Shown one piece after another: positions 1-11,623 of a DNA stretch of 64,000 nt. How positions within the stretch are numbered: the stretch's first letter is position 1; each line of letters begins with the position of its first letter. Position numbers and translations under genes: made by a program. Source of the DNA: Rhizomys pruinosus (taxonomy: Eukaryota > Chordata > Mammalia > Rodentia > Spalacidae). The DNA is taken from NCBI GenBank assembly GCA_009823505.1, contig VZQC01006709.1, positions 728,384-792,383 of the forward strand, written 5' to 3'. The notes under the pieces are model-generated. The model had not been told where the DNA came from. It made no database searches and was given only the letters and a program-made list of their open reading frames with translations.

Positions 1-60
1 GACATGGGTACACAAACCTACATGCAGACAGTACATTCATACATGTAAAAAAAATAAATT
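1..60 (+). mobile_element. B2 SINE, 3' end
   Basis: Cut by the window edge. The GGTACACAAACCTACATGC...TACATTCATAC tail region and A-rich end are visible. Confidence 0.85.
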
Positions 61-61
61 T

Positions 62-277
62 TTTTTAATTTAAAAATTTTATTACTTATTACAAATATTA
101 TTTATGTGTGTGTGTGCCTGCATATATGTAGGTACACAAAGAGGCCAGAAGAGGATATTGGAACTCCTGGAACTGGAGTTACAGATGATTGGAGCCATTC
201 ATTGTTGGTGCTGGGAATCGAACCCGGGTCCTCTGCAAGAGCAGCAAGTGCTCTTCACCACTGAGCCAGCTCCAGTG
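62..277 (-). mobile_element. B2 SINE
   Basis: Antisense B2 running from an AT-rich tail to the antisense head GAGCCAGCTCCAG. The box B region reads TCGAACCCG. Confidence 0.88.
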
Positions 278-341
278 CCCATTACATCACATACAAAAGA
301 GGAAATTATGTTCATTGTTCTCAGTTTAAGACGAGGATATG

Positions 342-538
342 TGGGCTGGAGAGATGGCCTAGCAGTTAAGAGCACTGACTGCTCTTGCAGAGGACTGGGG
401 TTCGATCCCCAGCACCCACATGGCGGCTGAGAACCGTCTGTAACTCCAGTTACAGGGGAATCCGACATCCTCTTCTGACCTCCAAGGCATTGCACGACAC
501 GGGTGCACAGACCTGCATGCAGACAAAAAAAAAAAAAA
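342..538 (+). mobile_element. B2 SINE, young GCCTAG type
   Basis: Complete head GGGCTGGAGAGATGGCCTAGCAG, box B GGTTCGATCC and a pure A tail. It lacks the internal 17-nt duplication seen in sister copies. Confidence 0.93.
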
Positions 539-589
539 GATGAGGATATGTGCCGGGCGTGCTGTTTCCTCTTCTTAGAACAGGGCCCT

Positions 590-748
590 AGATGGGTGTG
601 GTGGCGCACGCCTTTAATCCTAGCACTTGGGAGGCAGAGGCAGGCGGATCTTTGTGAGTTCAAGGCCAGCCTGGTCTACAATGTGAGTTACAGGACAGCT
701 GGGGCTACAGGGAGACCCTGTCTCGAAAATACAAAAAAAAAAAAAAAT
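590..748 (+). mobile_element. B1 SINE
   Basis: Complete from GGTGTGGTGGCGCACGCC to CTGTCTCGAAAA plus poly-A. Confidence 0.93.
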
Positions 749-917
749 GAGGATATGTGTATATTTAAGAAAGACTTTTTATTCAAAACAACCTTTATTC
801 AAAACAATATTAGCACCATGAACAGGTGCTTAGTCTGCTATGGAAAACATAGCTGGACATAGGTTCCTTCACCAGCTTCTACCAGCCCCATTCCCATAGC
901 ATTTCCATCTTGGTCTC

Positions 918-1211
918 TGATGTGGTTTGGATATACCCAAACTGGGTCCCGGAAGGGTCTATTATGATGTAGGAGAACCTTTACCAGATGGGGCTTAGTG
1001 AGAGGTCTTCAGGTCATGGGACACACCCTTGGATGGGATTGTGGGCCCAGCACCCCCCCCCAACTTCCCATTTAGTGACATGTCTCCTATACACATGATG
1101 TGACACAGCGGGAGACACAGAGAGCCCTCTCCAGATGGTGCAGTGCAATGCCAGGACCCCAGGCCTCTCACACTGTGAACCAAATAAACTGCTTTGCCTA
1201 AGTAGCCTGTT
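918..1211 (+). mobile_element. MaLR-type LTR relic
   Basis: Begins TGATGTGGTTTGGATAT and ends with GTGAACCAAATAAACTGC, the typical start and polyadenylation region of MLT1/MaLR-type solo LTRs. Diverged. Confidence 0.55.
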
Positions 1212-1570
1212 AGGGTTAATCATGATTGTCTAAAATCAACTAGGCTCTGAGCAAGTCTGTGAGGGTATTTCCAGAAAGGATCAACCCAGAGAAGACCCTC
1301 CCCAGGGTGGGCAACACTTTCTAATAGGTAGCTCAGATATAAACCTGAGGAAGCGGTAGTAGAGCTTGCCTGTCTGTCTCTTCTCGAGTGAGTGATTCCC
1401 TGTGGTTGCTGCCATCCTTTACTGGCATCAGACTCCAGCTTTGACCTTCCAATGTGGACTGCAGACCAGTGACCTCCAGGGTCTCCTCTAGCCCTTTGGT
1501 ACCAAGTTGGGACTGTTGAGGACCAAGCAGCTACTGGGTTTGTAAACTCCACAGTGTGCAAACAGCCATC
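1212..1570 (+). mobile_element. URR1-like DNA-transposon relic
   Basis: Resembles the rodent hAT-Charlie nonautonomous family URR1 near its start (ATTGTCTAAAATCAACTAGG, then a block ending in AAGACCC). Diverged; orientation and exact end are uncertain. Confidence 0.4.
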
Positions 1571-2400
1571 ATTGGACTACCCAGCCCTCCTCATGCAAAC
1601 CATTCAAGTGGATTCCCTTTTATTTACACCCTGTTCTGTTCCCCTCAAGAACCCTACCCTAACACTTTATCTGTCAGATATTTGGTTAGAATAATAAAAG
1701 GCTGACACCGTCCTTCACTGAGACCTTAACTCTCTAGCTCCTCACTAGTGTTCCCTGTGCCCTACACTAGTGTGCTCGCCTCACTGGAGTGTGAGAACGA
1801 GAACACCCAGCTTCAGGCTTCGTGCCCTCTATGTTCCAGAAGCACCCAATTCCTATCTCCCTCTCAGACCTCTGCCTTGAACTCCAACCATCTACTCAAT
1901 GTGACTTGTACATTAGCAACTCGGAAAGACCCAGGTCTGGGCTTAGCCACGCCCTCAGTTAACCCAGCCCCCTCAAGGCTTTTCCCATCTCAGTGACTCT
2001 TGTCTCGATTCCTATGGTAGCTTCCAGTCAAAGACCAAACCTGAGTCATTCTAGACTTCTCTTTTTCTCATAACCAGGCTGACCATATAATTCATTACAT
2101 AAACCAGAACTGCCCCAGACAAATAAGAATGTATGGTCTAGCCATTAACCCATATCCAACCTATCAGCAAACCAGTTAGTTCTATTTTTAAAAGTACACC
2201 CAGCATCCGGCCATTTCTCACCACCTCCTCTATCTTCCTGGTCCAAGCATTCACTGTGTCCTGCTTTATTTTTGCAAAGGCTCCTTAATTGTTCTCCCCA
2301 CTTCCACCCTTGCCTCCCACCCCCGAATCTGTTCTCCCAGCTTCCAGAGTCAGTCCATTAAACATAAATTCGAACATGTTATTCCTCTGCTCAGAGCTTT
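1571..2400. other. Single-copy flank, nothing recognised
   Basis: CT-rich sequence with no coding signal. Open frames are short and show no family resemblance. Confidence 0.5.
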
Positions 2401-2404
2401 CCAA

Positions 2405-2660
2405 GTTCCTGATCTAGTTTGGATGAGTGTCCCCTGAAAGCCCAAATGTTAGTGACCTGGTCCCCAGATGGTATGAAGTGAGGCATTATGGGAGGCCCTT
2501 CGGTTATCGGAGCTGTGCCCAGGAGGGGACTTCTAAGACCCTGCTGGTCTTCTCTTCTTGTTTCCTGGTTGTGAAGTGAGCTGTTTGCCCTGGTGTGTAG
2601 TTTCTGCAATTGCCACCCAGCATCCCACCCAAGACCCACTGACATGGATTTCCTTATTTT
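2405..2660 (+). mobile_element. Candidate MaLR/LTR relic
   Basis: GATCTAGTTTGGATGAGTGTCCCCTGAAAG followed by a GGTGG-poor, diverged body resembles the 5' part of MaLR LTRs. No ends are resolved. Confidence 0.35.
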
Positions 2661-2724
2661 GAGCTGGAACCTCCAGAGCTATGTCCTAAATCAATCCCTC
2701 TCTCCCCCATTCTCTCTTTTTCTG

Positions 2725-2836
2725 TTAGCCCAGGTTGTCCTGAAACTCACTATGCAGCCCAGGCAAGCCTTGAATTTAAGGTAGTTTGTCTTGGCCTTCC
2801 AAGTGCTGAGATTACAGGTATAAACTGCCTTCCTGG
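2725..2836 (-). mobile_element. Old B1-like SINE fragment
   Basis: Antisense CCTTCCAAGTGCTGAGATTACAGG and CTCACTATGCAGCCCAGGC blocks. Diverged. Confidence 0.6.
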
Positions 2837-2866
2837 CAAACCTTACCTCTTTCTTCTTTCTTTCTT

Positions 2867-2869
2867 CAT

Positions 2870-2908
<39 letters not shown>

Positions 2909-2912
2909 TTTT
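2867..2912 (+). repeat. (TTTA)n microsatellite
   Basis: About eleven TTTA units at the A-tail side of the following antisense B1. Confidence 0.95.
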
Positions 2913-2914
2913 TT

Positions 2915-3056
2915 GTCTTTTCGAGACAGGGTCTCCCTATAGCCCCAGCTGTCCTGGAACTCACTCTGTAGACCAGGCTGGCCTTGAACTCACAAAGAAC
3001 CGCCTGCTTCTGCCTCCCGAGTGCTAGGATTAAAGGCGTATGCTACTACGCCTGGC
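2915..3056 (-). mobile_element. B1 SINE
   Basis: Antisense copy from GTCTTTTCGAGACAGGG to TACTACGCCTGGC. Confidence 0.93.
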
Positions 3057-3059
3057 TCG

Positions 3060-3111
<52 letters not shown>

Positions 3112-3139
3112 TTTCTTTCTTTCTTTCTTTCTTTCTTTC

Positions 3140-3206
<67 letters not shown>
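3057..3206 (+). repeat. (TTTC)n pyrimidine tract
   Basis: About 150 nt of TTTC units with two single-base slips (near 3110 and 3139). Nearly pure pyrimidine on this strand. Confidence 0.97.
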
Positions 3207-3304
3207 ATTTATTTGAGACAAGGTCTCACTATGTAGACCAGGCAAACCTGCCTGCCTCTGCCTCCCAAGTGCTGGAATTAAAAGTGTGTGCCACCATGCC
3301 CCAT
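3207..3304 (-). mobile_element. B1 SINE, internally deleted
   Basis: Antisense B1 lacking the middle part. GTAGACCAGGCAAACCTGCCTG joins two normally separate segments. Confidence 0.8.
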
Positions 3305-3899
3305 CCTTTTTCACTTTATAAATTATATATCCCAAGTATTTCCTTATGGTAATATGAAGCTACTTAACAGTTTCCTGATTCATTCAGAAGAAAGCTAGTC
3401 TTGGTGATAGACTGCAGCAGTGATCTGCTCCCCGTCTCCTTGATCCTGTCTGTCCACGAGTTCCCGTTTCTTCTCCTTCTGCGTTAGCTTCACTCATGTT
3501 CTTCAAATAAGTCAAGTACATGCTTGCTTCCTCCTGGCCTGTGTCTTTGCTTTTCCCACTGTCTGGAACTCTTCTCCAGGTAGTCACGGGGCTTCCTCCC
3601 TCCATTCTGTCAAGTCAGAGGTTCCTGGTCCCCTATGTAAAATGCCACCAATCCCCAATAACATGCCAGCCCTCTGTGCCTTAATGTTGCAAACTATATT
3701 TCATAAAAGTTGCAATTGCAATATACATGGTCCCTTCAAAAGAGAACCCCTTGCTTCTTTCTTCCCATAGACTATGGGGCCGGCCTTGTGGTAACATGCT
3801 TCTTACAAAGTTGCAGCAGCAGCACTGCAGAACTGCAGAGCTAGATAGTCATCTGTAATGCAGCCTCCACCCGACTCAGTTTCTCCTCAGAATTTACTG

Positions 3900-4008
3900 T
3901 GTCAAGCTGGCTGGTGGTGCTCACCTGTTATCGCAGCACTGGGGAGGACTATAAGGCCAAGGCCAGCCTGGGATGCATAGGGAAACCTCAGAGGAAAAAA
4001 AAAAAAAG
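3900..4008 (+). mobile_element. Old B1-like fragment
   Basis: GCTGGTGGTGCTCACCTGTTATC and GGCCAGCCTGGGATGCATAG blocks with a short A tail. Confidence 0.55.
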
Positions 4009-4376
4009 ACTACCAGGTGACTGATACCTATACCACAGAGGCAGTGCATGAGGAAAGAAATAGAAGCCTCCATCCAGCAGCCGGCATTGACAACCGGGCA
4101 CACAAGTGATGGAGGCTTGAGATGACTCCATGGCTTTGGAGGCTTCCAGCTGAGGCCCCAGACATCCACAGGGCAGAAAAAAAGGCATCCCCTGCATACC
4201 TATGCTATGCCTTGTCCAAATCCCTGTCCCACAGAATTCATAAGTTTTGGAGCAGTTAGCCACACAGCCATAGTAACTGGAATGCCTCATGTAGTTTTCC
4301 TCTACAGTGTTTAATGTGAGACAGGTTGATTTACTTGTCTATTGTCTGTCTCCACTCCAGAGAAGGTGAGCTTGTT

Positions 4377-4392
4377 AAAGGCAGGGGACTAG
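4377..4392 (+). repeat. L1 target-site duplication, left copy
   Basis: AAAGGCAGGGGACTAG immediately before the L1 5' UTR. It is identical to 9881-9896. Confidence 0.93.
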
Positions 4393-4569
4393 GAGATCTC
4401 CTGAGCCCAGTGGAAGGTGACGGGGCGCGGGCTGAAGAGCCGCCCTCCCCCAGCCCCCTGCCAACTGAGATTACGAAGAAGCATCTGAAGGAGGCAAGCA
4501 AAGCAAGCCTTCAACACAGTGAAGAGACATTTAGGACTCACATTGGAATACAGGCAAGGAGAAGCCCAT

Positions 4570-5688
4570 ATGCCAGGATCACGAAGAAGAGACTACACTG
4601 GAAAGGGGCAGGATAATCCCACGCCAAGCTTTACCAACCCTATGGATGACTCCTGCAGTGGGATCCCCCCGGGGATGCCCCAGGACACAGACATCAGAAA
4701 CACAATTGGGAACATACTTAAAGAACTACAAGATCATAAAGAACAAATTAAAGAACTAAGAAAAGAGAATGAGGACCGAGAGAGAGAGAATGACAAGCTC
4801 CGGAAGGAAGTAGAAACACTGAAAAGATCCCATGCTGAAAAAGAAAAAGAAACCAACCAGCAAACAAAAGAGCTACAAAAAGAGATCGAGAAGCTCCAAA
4901 AAGAAATAGAAACACTAAAGAAATCAGAAGAGGAAATGAAAAAGGAAATCAAACACTCATCCATTCAAGAGGAAAGGAATGAAAAAAGCCTCAGAAGCAG
5001 AATGGAGGAAGCAGAACAAAGAATATCAGACCTGGAGGACAACACAGAACAACTAAAAACCTCAAGGAAAGATTATGAAAAATTTAAAAATACACAAAAA
5101 TGGAACAACCAGGAGCTGTGGGACACTATGAAAAGATCAAACCTCCGCATCATAGGAATAGAGGAAGGAGAAGAATCCCAAGAGAAAGGTATTGATCAGA
5201 TCTTCAACAGAATAATAGATGAAAACTTCCCCAAACTAAAAAAGGACAAACCAATACCAATACAAGAAGCACATAGAACTCCAAACAGACAAGATCAGAA
5301 AAGAAATTCTCCACGCCACATCATAGTTAAAATGCTGGACACCCAAAACAAAGAGAAAATTCTTAAAGCGACAAGAGAAAAACAACAAGTGACCTATAAG
5401 GGGAAACCTATCAGAATAACAACGGACTTCTCACAGCAAACGATGAAGGCAAGAAGAACCTGGAGCAAAGCATTCCCAGTGTTGAGGGACAATGGATGCC
5501 AGCCCAGGTTACTATACCCAGCAAAAATGTCAATCATAGTGGAAGGAGAGAGGAAAATCTTCCATGACATAAACAACTTGAAAGAATACATGTCCGGAAA
5601 ACCAACCCTTCAGAGAATACTTGAAGCAATCCAAAGAACAGAAGAAAGGAGCAACCAACCCCAGGCAACTAGAAGGAGAAATCAATAA
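4570..5688 (+). CDS. L1 ORF1 protein (RNA-binding chaperone)
   Basis: 372-residue L1 ORF1p, which trimerises and packages L1 RNA in cytoplasmic ribonucleoprotein particles. The first ATG in frame is at 4570. Upstream the frame stays open to 4519 but only from a GTG. After a basic N-terminus comes a long charged coiled coil (about residues 50-170, repeated Glu/Lys heptads), then the RRM-like domain starting near NLRIIGI (about residue 191), and a C-terminal domain with ARRTWSKAF (about residue 294) and LLYPAKMS. The frame is intact. Length is in the range of rodent ORF1 proteins. Confidence 0.93.
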   Translation: MPGSRRRDYTGKGQDNPTPSFTNPMDDSCSGIPPGMPQDTDIRNTIGNILKELQDHKEQIKELRKENEDRERENDKLRKEVETLKRSHAEKEKETNQQTKELQKEIEKLQKEIETLKKSEEEMKKEIKHSSIQEERNEKSLRSRMEEAEQRISDLEDNTEQLKTSRKDYEKFKNTQKWNNQELWDTMKRSNLRIIGIEEGEESQEKGIDQIFNRIIDENFPKLKKDKPIPIQEAHRTPNRQDQKRNSPRHIIVKMLDTQNKEKILKATREKQQVTYKGKPIRITTDFSQQTMKARRTWSKAFPVLRDNGCQPRLLYPAKMSIIVEGERKIFHDINNLKEYMSGKPTLQRILEAIQRTEERSNQPQATRRRNQ

Positions 5689-5729
5689 AAGCATAACTGC
5701 AGAAGTAGAAACCTAAATCAAAACCGCAG

Positions 5730-8700
5730 ATGGATAATAAGGCAAAAGGAAGCAACACAAACCTATCAGTCATAACCTTAAATATTAATGGACTAAATTC
5801 CCCAATCAAAAGACATAGACTGGGAGACTGGATTAGGAAACAGAATCCATCGATATGCTGTCTGCAAGAAACACATCTTACCTTCAAGGACAGGCACCAC
5901 CTTAAAGTGAAGGGATGGAAAAAAATATTCCAAGCAAATGGTACCAAAAAGAAAGCAGGTGTTGCTATTTTAATATCGGATAAAATAGACTTCAAAGTAA
6001 AAGAAATCAGAAGAGACAAAGAAGGCCATTACATTTTCATCAAAGGAACAATCCACCAAGAAGATTTCACAATTATGAATATATATGCCCCAAATTCTGG
6101 TGCACCAAACTTTATAAAGACAATTCTCCAGGACCACAAGTCACAGACTAACCCCAGCACACTCATAGTGGGAGATTTCAATACCCCACTGAGTCCTTTG
6201 GATAGGTCAACAGGACAAAAAATAAACAGAGAGACATCTGAACTGAACGATATGATACACCAAATGGACCTCATAGACCTCTACCGAACATTCCATCCTA
6301 ATACCAGAGAATACACTTTCTACTCAGCACCCCACGGAACATTCTCCAAAATCGACCACATCCTGGGACACAGAAGAAACCTCTACAAATACAAAAAGAT
6401 TGAAATAATTTCATGCATCCTGTCAGACCACAGTGCAATGAAGCTCAACATCAACACCAGGACAAGCCCTCCTGCCTACAAGAACACATGGAGACTAAAC
6501 AACACACTCTTGAATAATGAATGGGTCAAGGAAGAGATAAAGAAAGAAATAAAAACATTCCTGGAACTGAATGACAATGACAATACAACACAACAAAACT
6601 TATGGGATACCTTAAAAGCAGTCCTAAGAGGGAAATTTATAGCCCTGGGTGCCTACATTAGAAAAACAGAAAGAGCACAAGTGAATGATCTAACACTACA
6701 GCTAAAAGCACTTGAGAGGCAACAACAGATGAACCCTAAACGCAACAGACAGGAAGAAATAACAAAAATCAGAGCAGAAATCAATGAAATAGAAACAAAG
6801 AAAACAATACAAAAAATCAATGAAGCCAAAAGTTGGTTCTTTGAAAGAATAAACAAGATAGACAGACCTCTAGCCCAGTTAACAAAAAGAAAGAAGGAAC
6901 AACTCCAAATCAATACAATCTGTGATGAAAAGGGAAATATCACAACGGACAAGGAAAAGATCAAGAAAATTATATGGGAATATTACAAGAACCTATATTC
7001 TACCAAGTTTGAAAATCTAGAAGAAATGGATGAATATCTGAAATCTTGGGAATCACCAAAGCTTGGCCAAGAGGAGACCAGCAGCTTAAACAGACCCATA
7101 ACATATGAAGAAATAGAGGATGTAGTAAGAAGCCTCCCAACTAAAAAAAGCCCAGGCCCAGACGGTTTCACAGCAGAATTCTATAAAACATTTCAAAAAG
7201 ACCTACAACCATTATTTCTGAAACTGTTTAGAAGTATACAATCAGAGGGAATTCTCCCAAATTCCTTCTATGAAGCCAACATCACTCTATTACCAAAACC
7301 AGGCAAAGATACAACTAAAAAGGAGAATTATAGACCCATCTCCCTCATGAACACAGATGCCAAAATTCTAAACAGAATACTGGCAAATCGCATACAGACC
7401 CACATCAAGAAGATCATCCATCATGACCAAGTTGGATTCATACCAGAGATGCAGGGATGGTTCAACATACGAAAATCAATAAACATCATCAAACACATAA
7501 ACGGAATCAAAGACAAAAACCACACCATCATCTCAATTGATGCTGAAAAAGCCTTTGACAAAATCCAGCATCCCTTCATGCTTAAAGTCCTAGAAGGAAT
7601 TGGATTGGAGGGATCATTCCTCAATGTAATCAAAGCCATATACAGGAAACCCACAGCCAATATCATCCTAAATGGGGAAATGACGGAAACATTCCCTTTA
7701 AAGGTAGGAACTCGGCAAGGCTGCCCCCTATCACCACTCCTCTTCAATATAGTGCTTGAAACACTTGCTAGAGCAATAAGGCAAGAAAAGGATATTAAAG
7801 GAGTACTAATTGGAAAAGAGGAAGTCAAACTATCCCTATTTGCTGATGATATGATTGTTTACTTAAGAGATGCAAAAAACTCCACCAGAAAACTCCTAGA
7901 AACGATTAACAGCTTCAGCAAAGTGGCAGGATACAAAATTAACCTTAGAAAATCAATGGCCTTTCTTTACACCAAGAACAAGCAACTGGAGAAAGAATTC
8001 AAAGAGACCTTCCCACTCACAATAGCCTCAAAAACAATAAGATACCTAGGAACAAACCTAACCAAAGACACCAAAGACCTCTACAACAAAAATTTTAAAC
8101 CCTTAAAGAAAGAAATTGAAGAAGACCTCAGAAGATGGAAAAACCTCCCATGCTCATGGATTGGGAAAATTAACATTGTAAAAATGTCCATTTTACCAAA
8201 ACTCTTGTATAGATTTAATGCAATCCCAATCAAAATCCCCAAGAGTTTCTTCACAGGCTTGGAAACAAAAGTTCTTAAATTCATTTGGAGAAACAAAAGA
8301 CCCCGAATAGCCAAATCAATCCTGAGTGAAAAGAGCTACACAGGAGGGATCTCTATACCAGATTTTAAACTATACTACAGGGCTATAGTCATAAAAACAG
8401 CCTGGTACTGGCACAAAAACAGACCTGTTGACCAATGGAACAAAACCGAAGATCCAAATCTGAGCACATACAATTTCAGCCATCTCATATTTGACAAGGG
8501 GGCCAAGAAACCACAATGGAGAAAAGACAGCATCTTCAGCAAGTGGTGTTGGCAAAACTGGATCACCACTTGTAGAAGAATGAAATTAAACCCCTACCTC
8601 TCACCCTGTACAAAAGTCAACTCCAGATGGATTAAAGACCTCAACGTGAAACCCCAAACTCTGAAGGTGATAGAAGAAAAAGTTGGCAGCAGACTACAAG

Positions 8701-9563
8701 ACATAGGCGTAGGAAAAGACTTCCTAAATCAGACAGCAGCTGCACAAGAATTAAGGTCGACAATTGACAAATGGGACCTCATCAAACTCAAAAGCTTCTG
8801 TACATCAAAAGAAACAATCAAGGAAGTGAAGAGAAATCCCACAGAGTGGGAGGAAACCTTCACTGCAGATACATCTGACAAAGCATTGATTTCCAGAATA
8901 TATAAACTACTCAAAAAACAAAGAAAAAAGAAAACAAATGACCCACTCAATAGATGGAGCAAAGAACTGAACAGAGACTTCACAAGTGAGGAATTAGAGA
9001 TGTCTGAGAAACACCTCAAGAAGTGTTCAACATCACTAATCATTAAGGAAATGCAAATGAAAACCACTTTAAGATATCATCTTACTCCAATAAGACTGGC
9101 TAGGATCAAGAAAACAAATGATACCAAGTGCTGGAGAGGTTGTGGGGAAAGGGGAACACTCATCCACTGCTGGTGGGAATGTAAACTCGTACAGCCACTA
9201 TGGAAAGCAGTGTGGAGAACCCTTGGAAGACTTGGAATGAACTTGCCACCCGACCCAGCCATACCACTCCTGGGCATGTACCCTCAAGACTTACGCCACC
9301 ACAGAGATACATGCACGGCCATGTTTATTGCAGCTCTCTTCACAATAGCAAGGAGCTGGAACCAACCTAAATGCCCCTCAACTGACGAGTGGATAGAGAA
9401 AATGTGGTACATCTACACAATGGAGTTCTATGCAGCAGTAAAGAAAGACGACATCACGAGCTTTGCAGGAAAATGGCTGGAGCTAGAGGACATCATGCTG
9501 AGTGAAGTAACACAGTCCCAGAAAAACAAACGACGAATGGTATCCCTCATCTGTGGATGCTAG
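5730..9563 (+). CDS. L1 ORF2 protein (endonuclease-reverse transcriptase)
   Basis: 1277-residue L1 ORF2p, close to the 1275-1281 residues usual for mammals, with no internal stop. The N-terminal APE-type endonuclease shows the LQETH motif (Glu47), YAPN, GDFN (Asp149, Asn151) and SDH (Asp233, His234). The reverse transcriptase shows the KSPGPDG region, [11 protein letters not shown] and the catalytic FADD (Asp706, Asp707). The C-terminal zinc-knuckle-like motif CX3CX7HX4C is complete (Cys1134, Cys1138, His1146, Cys1151). All key catalytic residues visible to me are kept, so the protein could be active. It acts in cis on L1 RNA and in trans on SINE RNAs. Confidence 0.96.
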   Translation: MDNKAKGSNTNLSVITLNINGLNSPIKRHRLGDWIRKQNPSICCLQETHLTFKDRHHLKVKGWKKIFQANGTKKKAGVAILISDKIDFKVKEIRRDKEGHYIFIKGTIHQEDFTIMNIYAPNSGAPNFIKTILQDHKSQTNPSTLIVGDFNTPLSPLDRSTGQKINRETSELNDMIHQMDLIDLYRTFHPNTREYTFYSAPHGTFSKIDHILGHRRNLYKYKKIEIISCILSDHSAMKLNINTRTSPPAYKNTWRLNNTLLNNEWVKEEIKKEIKTFLELNDNDNTTQQNLWDTLKAVLRGKFIALGAYIRKTERAQVNDLTLQLKALERQQQMNPKRNRQEEITKIRAEINEIETKKTIQKINEAKSWFFERINKIDRPLAQLTKRKKEQLQINTICDEKGNITTDKEKIKKIIWEYYKNLYSTKFENLEEMDEYLKSWESPKLGQEETSSLNRPITYEEIEDVVRSLPTKKSPGPDGFTAEFYKTFQKDLQPLFLKLFRSIQSEGILPNSFYEANITLLPKPGKDTTKKENYRPISLMNTDAKILNRILANRIQTHIKKIIHHDQVGFIPEMQGWFNIRKSINIIKHINGIKDKNHTIISIDAEKAFDKIQHPFMLKVLEGIGLEGSFLNVIKAIYRKPTANIILNGEMTETFPLKVGTRQGCPLSPLLFNIVLETLARAIRQEKDIKGVLIGKEEVKLSLFADDMIVYLRDAKNSTRKLLETINSFSKVAGYKINLRKSMAFLYTKNKQLEKEFKETFPLTIASKTIRYLGTNLTKDTKDLYNKNFKPLKKEIEEDLRRWKNLPCSWIGKINIVKMSILPKLLYRFNAIPIKIPKSFFTGLETKVLKFIWRNKRPRIAKSILSEKSYTGGISIPDFKLYYRAIVIKTAWYWHKNRPVDQWNKTEDPNLSTYNFSHLIFDKGAKKPQWRKDSIFSKWCWQNWITTCRRMKLNPYLSPCTKVNSRWIKDLNVKPQTLKVIEEKVGSRLQDIGVGKDFLNQTAAAQELRSTIDKWDLIKLKSFCTSKETIKEVKRNPTEWEETFTADTSDKALISRIYKLLKKQRKKKTNDPLNRWSKELNRDFTSEELEMSEKHLKKCSTSLIIKEMQMKTTLRYHLTPIRLARIKKTNDTKCWRGCGERGTLIHCWWECKLVQPLWKAVWRTLGRLGMNLPPDPAIPLLGMYPQDLRHHRDTCTAMFIAALFTIARSWNQPKCPSTDEWIEKMWYIYTMEFYAAVKKDDITSFAGKWLELEDIMLSEVTQSQKNKRRMVSLICGC

Positions 9564-9880
9564 TGCCAATTACCCAGTTGTAAGTATTTCTTGTGTAGGG
9601 CCCCCTGAGCTTTTGTACAAAGCAGTTGGGCGTAATGCATTTTGGAAACAACAACAACAACAACAACAACAGAAAAGACTGCATCAAAGAACTGACTGAA
9701 ACAGTGAACTTCTGCTCAAAACAGTCAACTTCCCCATGGAAAATATTGAGAAAGACTAAGAGATGAAAAGCATGTTTGGCAGAATGCATGAGCTCTGGTG
9801 GGGTGGGGGAATGGGCGGGAACACGGGTCTAGATTTGTTAAAAAAAAATAAATAAATAAATTTATGTGAAAAAAAAAAAA

Positions 9881-9896
9881 AAAGGCAGGGGACTAG
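9881..9896 (+). repeat. L1 target-site duplication, right copy
   Basis: AAAGGCAGGGGACTAG directly after the poly-A tail. The first three A may be shared with the tail. Confidence 0.93.
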
Positions 9897-10030
9897 TCAG
9901 TCCTGGTGGCTCACATCTACAATCCCAGGACTTGGAAGGTCAAGGTAGGAGGTTTGTCACAAGTTCAAGGCCAGCCTTGCTCACATAGTGAGTTCTACGC
10001 CGGCCTGAGTGAAAACTGAGACTATATACA
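9897..10030 (+). mobile_element. Diverged B1/B4-like SINE
   Basis: CCTGGTGGCTCACATCTACAATC and AAGTTCAAGGCCAGCC blocks, directly after the L1 insertion. Confidence 0.6.
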
Positions 10031-10257
10031 AGCAAGAAGACAGAATAGCAGCAGAGACTATGGTCTGGGCCTTTTTTTTTTGCCCCTAGCTTTGGTATCT
10101 AGAAAAGTACCTGGCACACCATGAGCACGTGAGAAATATTTGTTGAACAAATGAATCTCTGCTAATTAAAGAGAACTGCTCCTTACTATAATTCGCATAC
10201 CTTCTGCTGAGGCATGTGACCTTTTCCTGAAGAAAGTGTTCTCTGGTGTGTTTTGGA

Positions 10258-11030
10258 CTAGCTCCCTGTTAAAAAATATCTCTTGTCAGCCATCTGGAAA
10301 ATGATATAGTTGGATCCATACCTCCCACTATACACCAGGAAACAGTCCAAACGGATCAAAGATTTATACGTGATAAAATGAAGCCATTGCAGTCCTAGAA
10401 AAAAGCATGGCAGAATTCCGATAGAGCCTTGGAGGGGAAAGGGCTTCCCAACTACGGCCCAATCTCTAGCAGCGGCCATAAAATAAGGGCAGGTCAATTC
10501 AAACTACATAAAACTTCTGCCTGATTGAAAACAAAACTAAAACCAAAAAAAACCCTCAGCCTGAGTAAAAATCAAAAGCTAAATGACAGTCTAAGAGGGA
10601 AAGCAGCAACTTAAGTTACAAAGGGCTGATCTTCCCGATATGGTCAAGTAAATAAATAAACAAGACACTCTAAGAAATTAGGCAGAAACGCATCAAGAAA
10701 GTGGACCTTAGGCTGCTCAGTGAAAAGGGACTACAAATGGCCCTTGATAAGAGAAGACATTCAGACTTTCTCTTACACATAATAAGACAAATGTAAAATA
10801 AAATGACATTGAAAAACTATTTCTCTCCTATCAGATGGGCAGAAGTCCAAAACCACAGCAATACAATGTTGGCACAGTTGCAAGGACATGGGTATGCTCA
10901 CACACTGCAACTGGCACGATCTCCTTGTAGGGTAATTGAGCTCTATCCACCTATGTTACAAAGATCAGCAACTTACATCACCAAGGGCCAGCCTTCTTAA
11001 TAGATTTTTTTACAAGATCCACACACACAA
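10258..11030 (+). mobile_element. Old LINE-1 3' ORF2 fragment, decayed
   Basis: Blocks typical of the C-terminal part of mammalian L1 ORF2 are visible (GATCAAAGATTTATACGTG, AACTTCTGCCTGATTG, CAGATGGGCAGAAGTCCAAA), with many stops and frameshifts. Much older than the L1 at 4393. Confidence 0.7.
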
Positions 11031-11187
11031 TTCCTAGAAGTTAGGCAGAGGGGCACAGGTGGAGTACAGTCATAGTATTTGCCTGACATGTGCTGGGCTT
11101 TGGGTTCCATCTCCAGCACTGGAGATGCAAGAGGGAGAGGTGCATTTATGTTAAATGACACATATAATGTTACTCATTGTAGTACTC

Positions 11188-11438
11188 TTTTTTTTTTTTT
11201 AATTTATTTATTTTTATTTTTATATGTATGAATGTATTGTCTGCATGCAGGTCTGCGCACCCGTGTCGTGCGATGCCGCGGAGGTCAGAAGAGGGTCTCG
11301 GATTCCCCTGGAACTGGAGTTCTCCTGGAACCGGAGTCGCAGACGGTTCTCAGCCGCCATGTGGGTGCTGGGGATCGAACCCGGGTCCTCTGCAAGAGCG
11401 GTCGGCGCTCTTAACCGCTAGGCCATCCCTCCAGCCCC
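11188..11438 (-). mobile_element. B2 SINE, duplicated subtype
   Basis: Antisense, complete, CpG-rich and therefore young. It contains the internal tandem AACTCCRRTTCCAGG duplication. Confidence 0.94.
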
Positions 11439-11473
11439 TGTAGTACTCTTTATAGTTGTAAAACACTGGAAGA

Positions 11474-11623
11474 CAGGCCGAGTGTGGTGGCGCATGCTTT
11501 TAATCCCAGCACTTGGGAGGCAGAGGCAGGTGGATCTCTGTGAGTTCAAGGCCAGCCTGGTCTACAGAGAGAGCTCCAGGCCAGCTGGTACTAAAGGGAG
11601 ACCCTGTCTCAAAAATGAATGAA

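Larger units (their letters stand above)
4393..9880 (+). mobile_element. LINE-1 retrotransposon, coding regions intact
   Basis: A 5.5-kb L1 on the plus strand: about 177 nt of 5' UTR, ORF1, a 41-nt spacer, ORF2, a roughly 320-nt 3' UTR with a CAA repeat (9652-9671), an AATAAA-containing A-rich tail, and 14 or more terminal A. It is flanked by a perfect 16-bp target-site duplication, AAAGGCAGGGGACTAG (4377-4392 and 9881-9896). Open frames and a perfect duplication mean recent insertion. The short 5' UTR suggests most of the internal promoter is missing. Confidence 0.97.

Noticed and set aside
54..420. tRNA-like box A and box B sequences (here and at every B2 and ID head)
   Set aside because: These are SINE internal promoters derived from tRNA. 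None folds into a complete tRNA gene by inspection.
2984..3352. Low-complexity hydrophobic Phe/Leu/Ser frames
   Set aside because: They are translations of the TTTC microsatellite and flanking B1.
10803..11000. 65-codon frame
   Set aside because: Part of a decayed L1 ORF2 fragment, in the middle of many stops.
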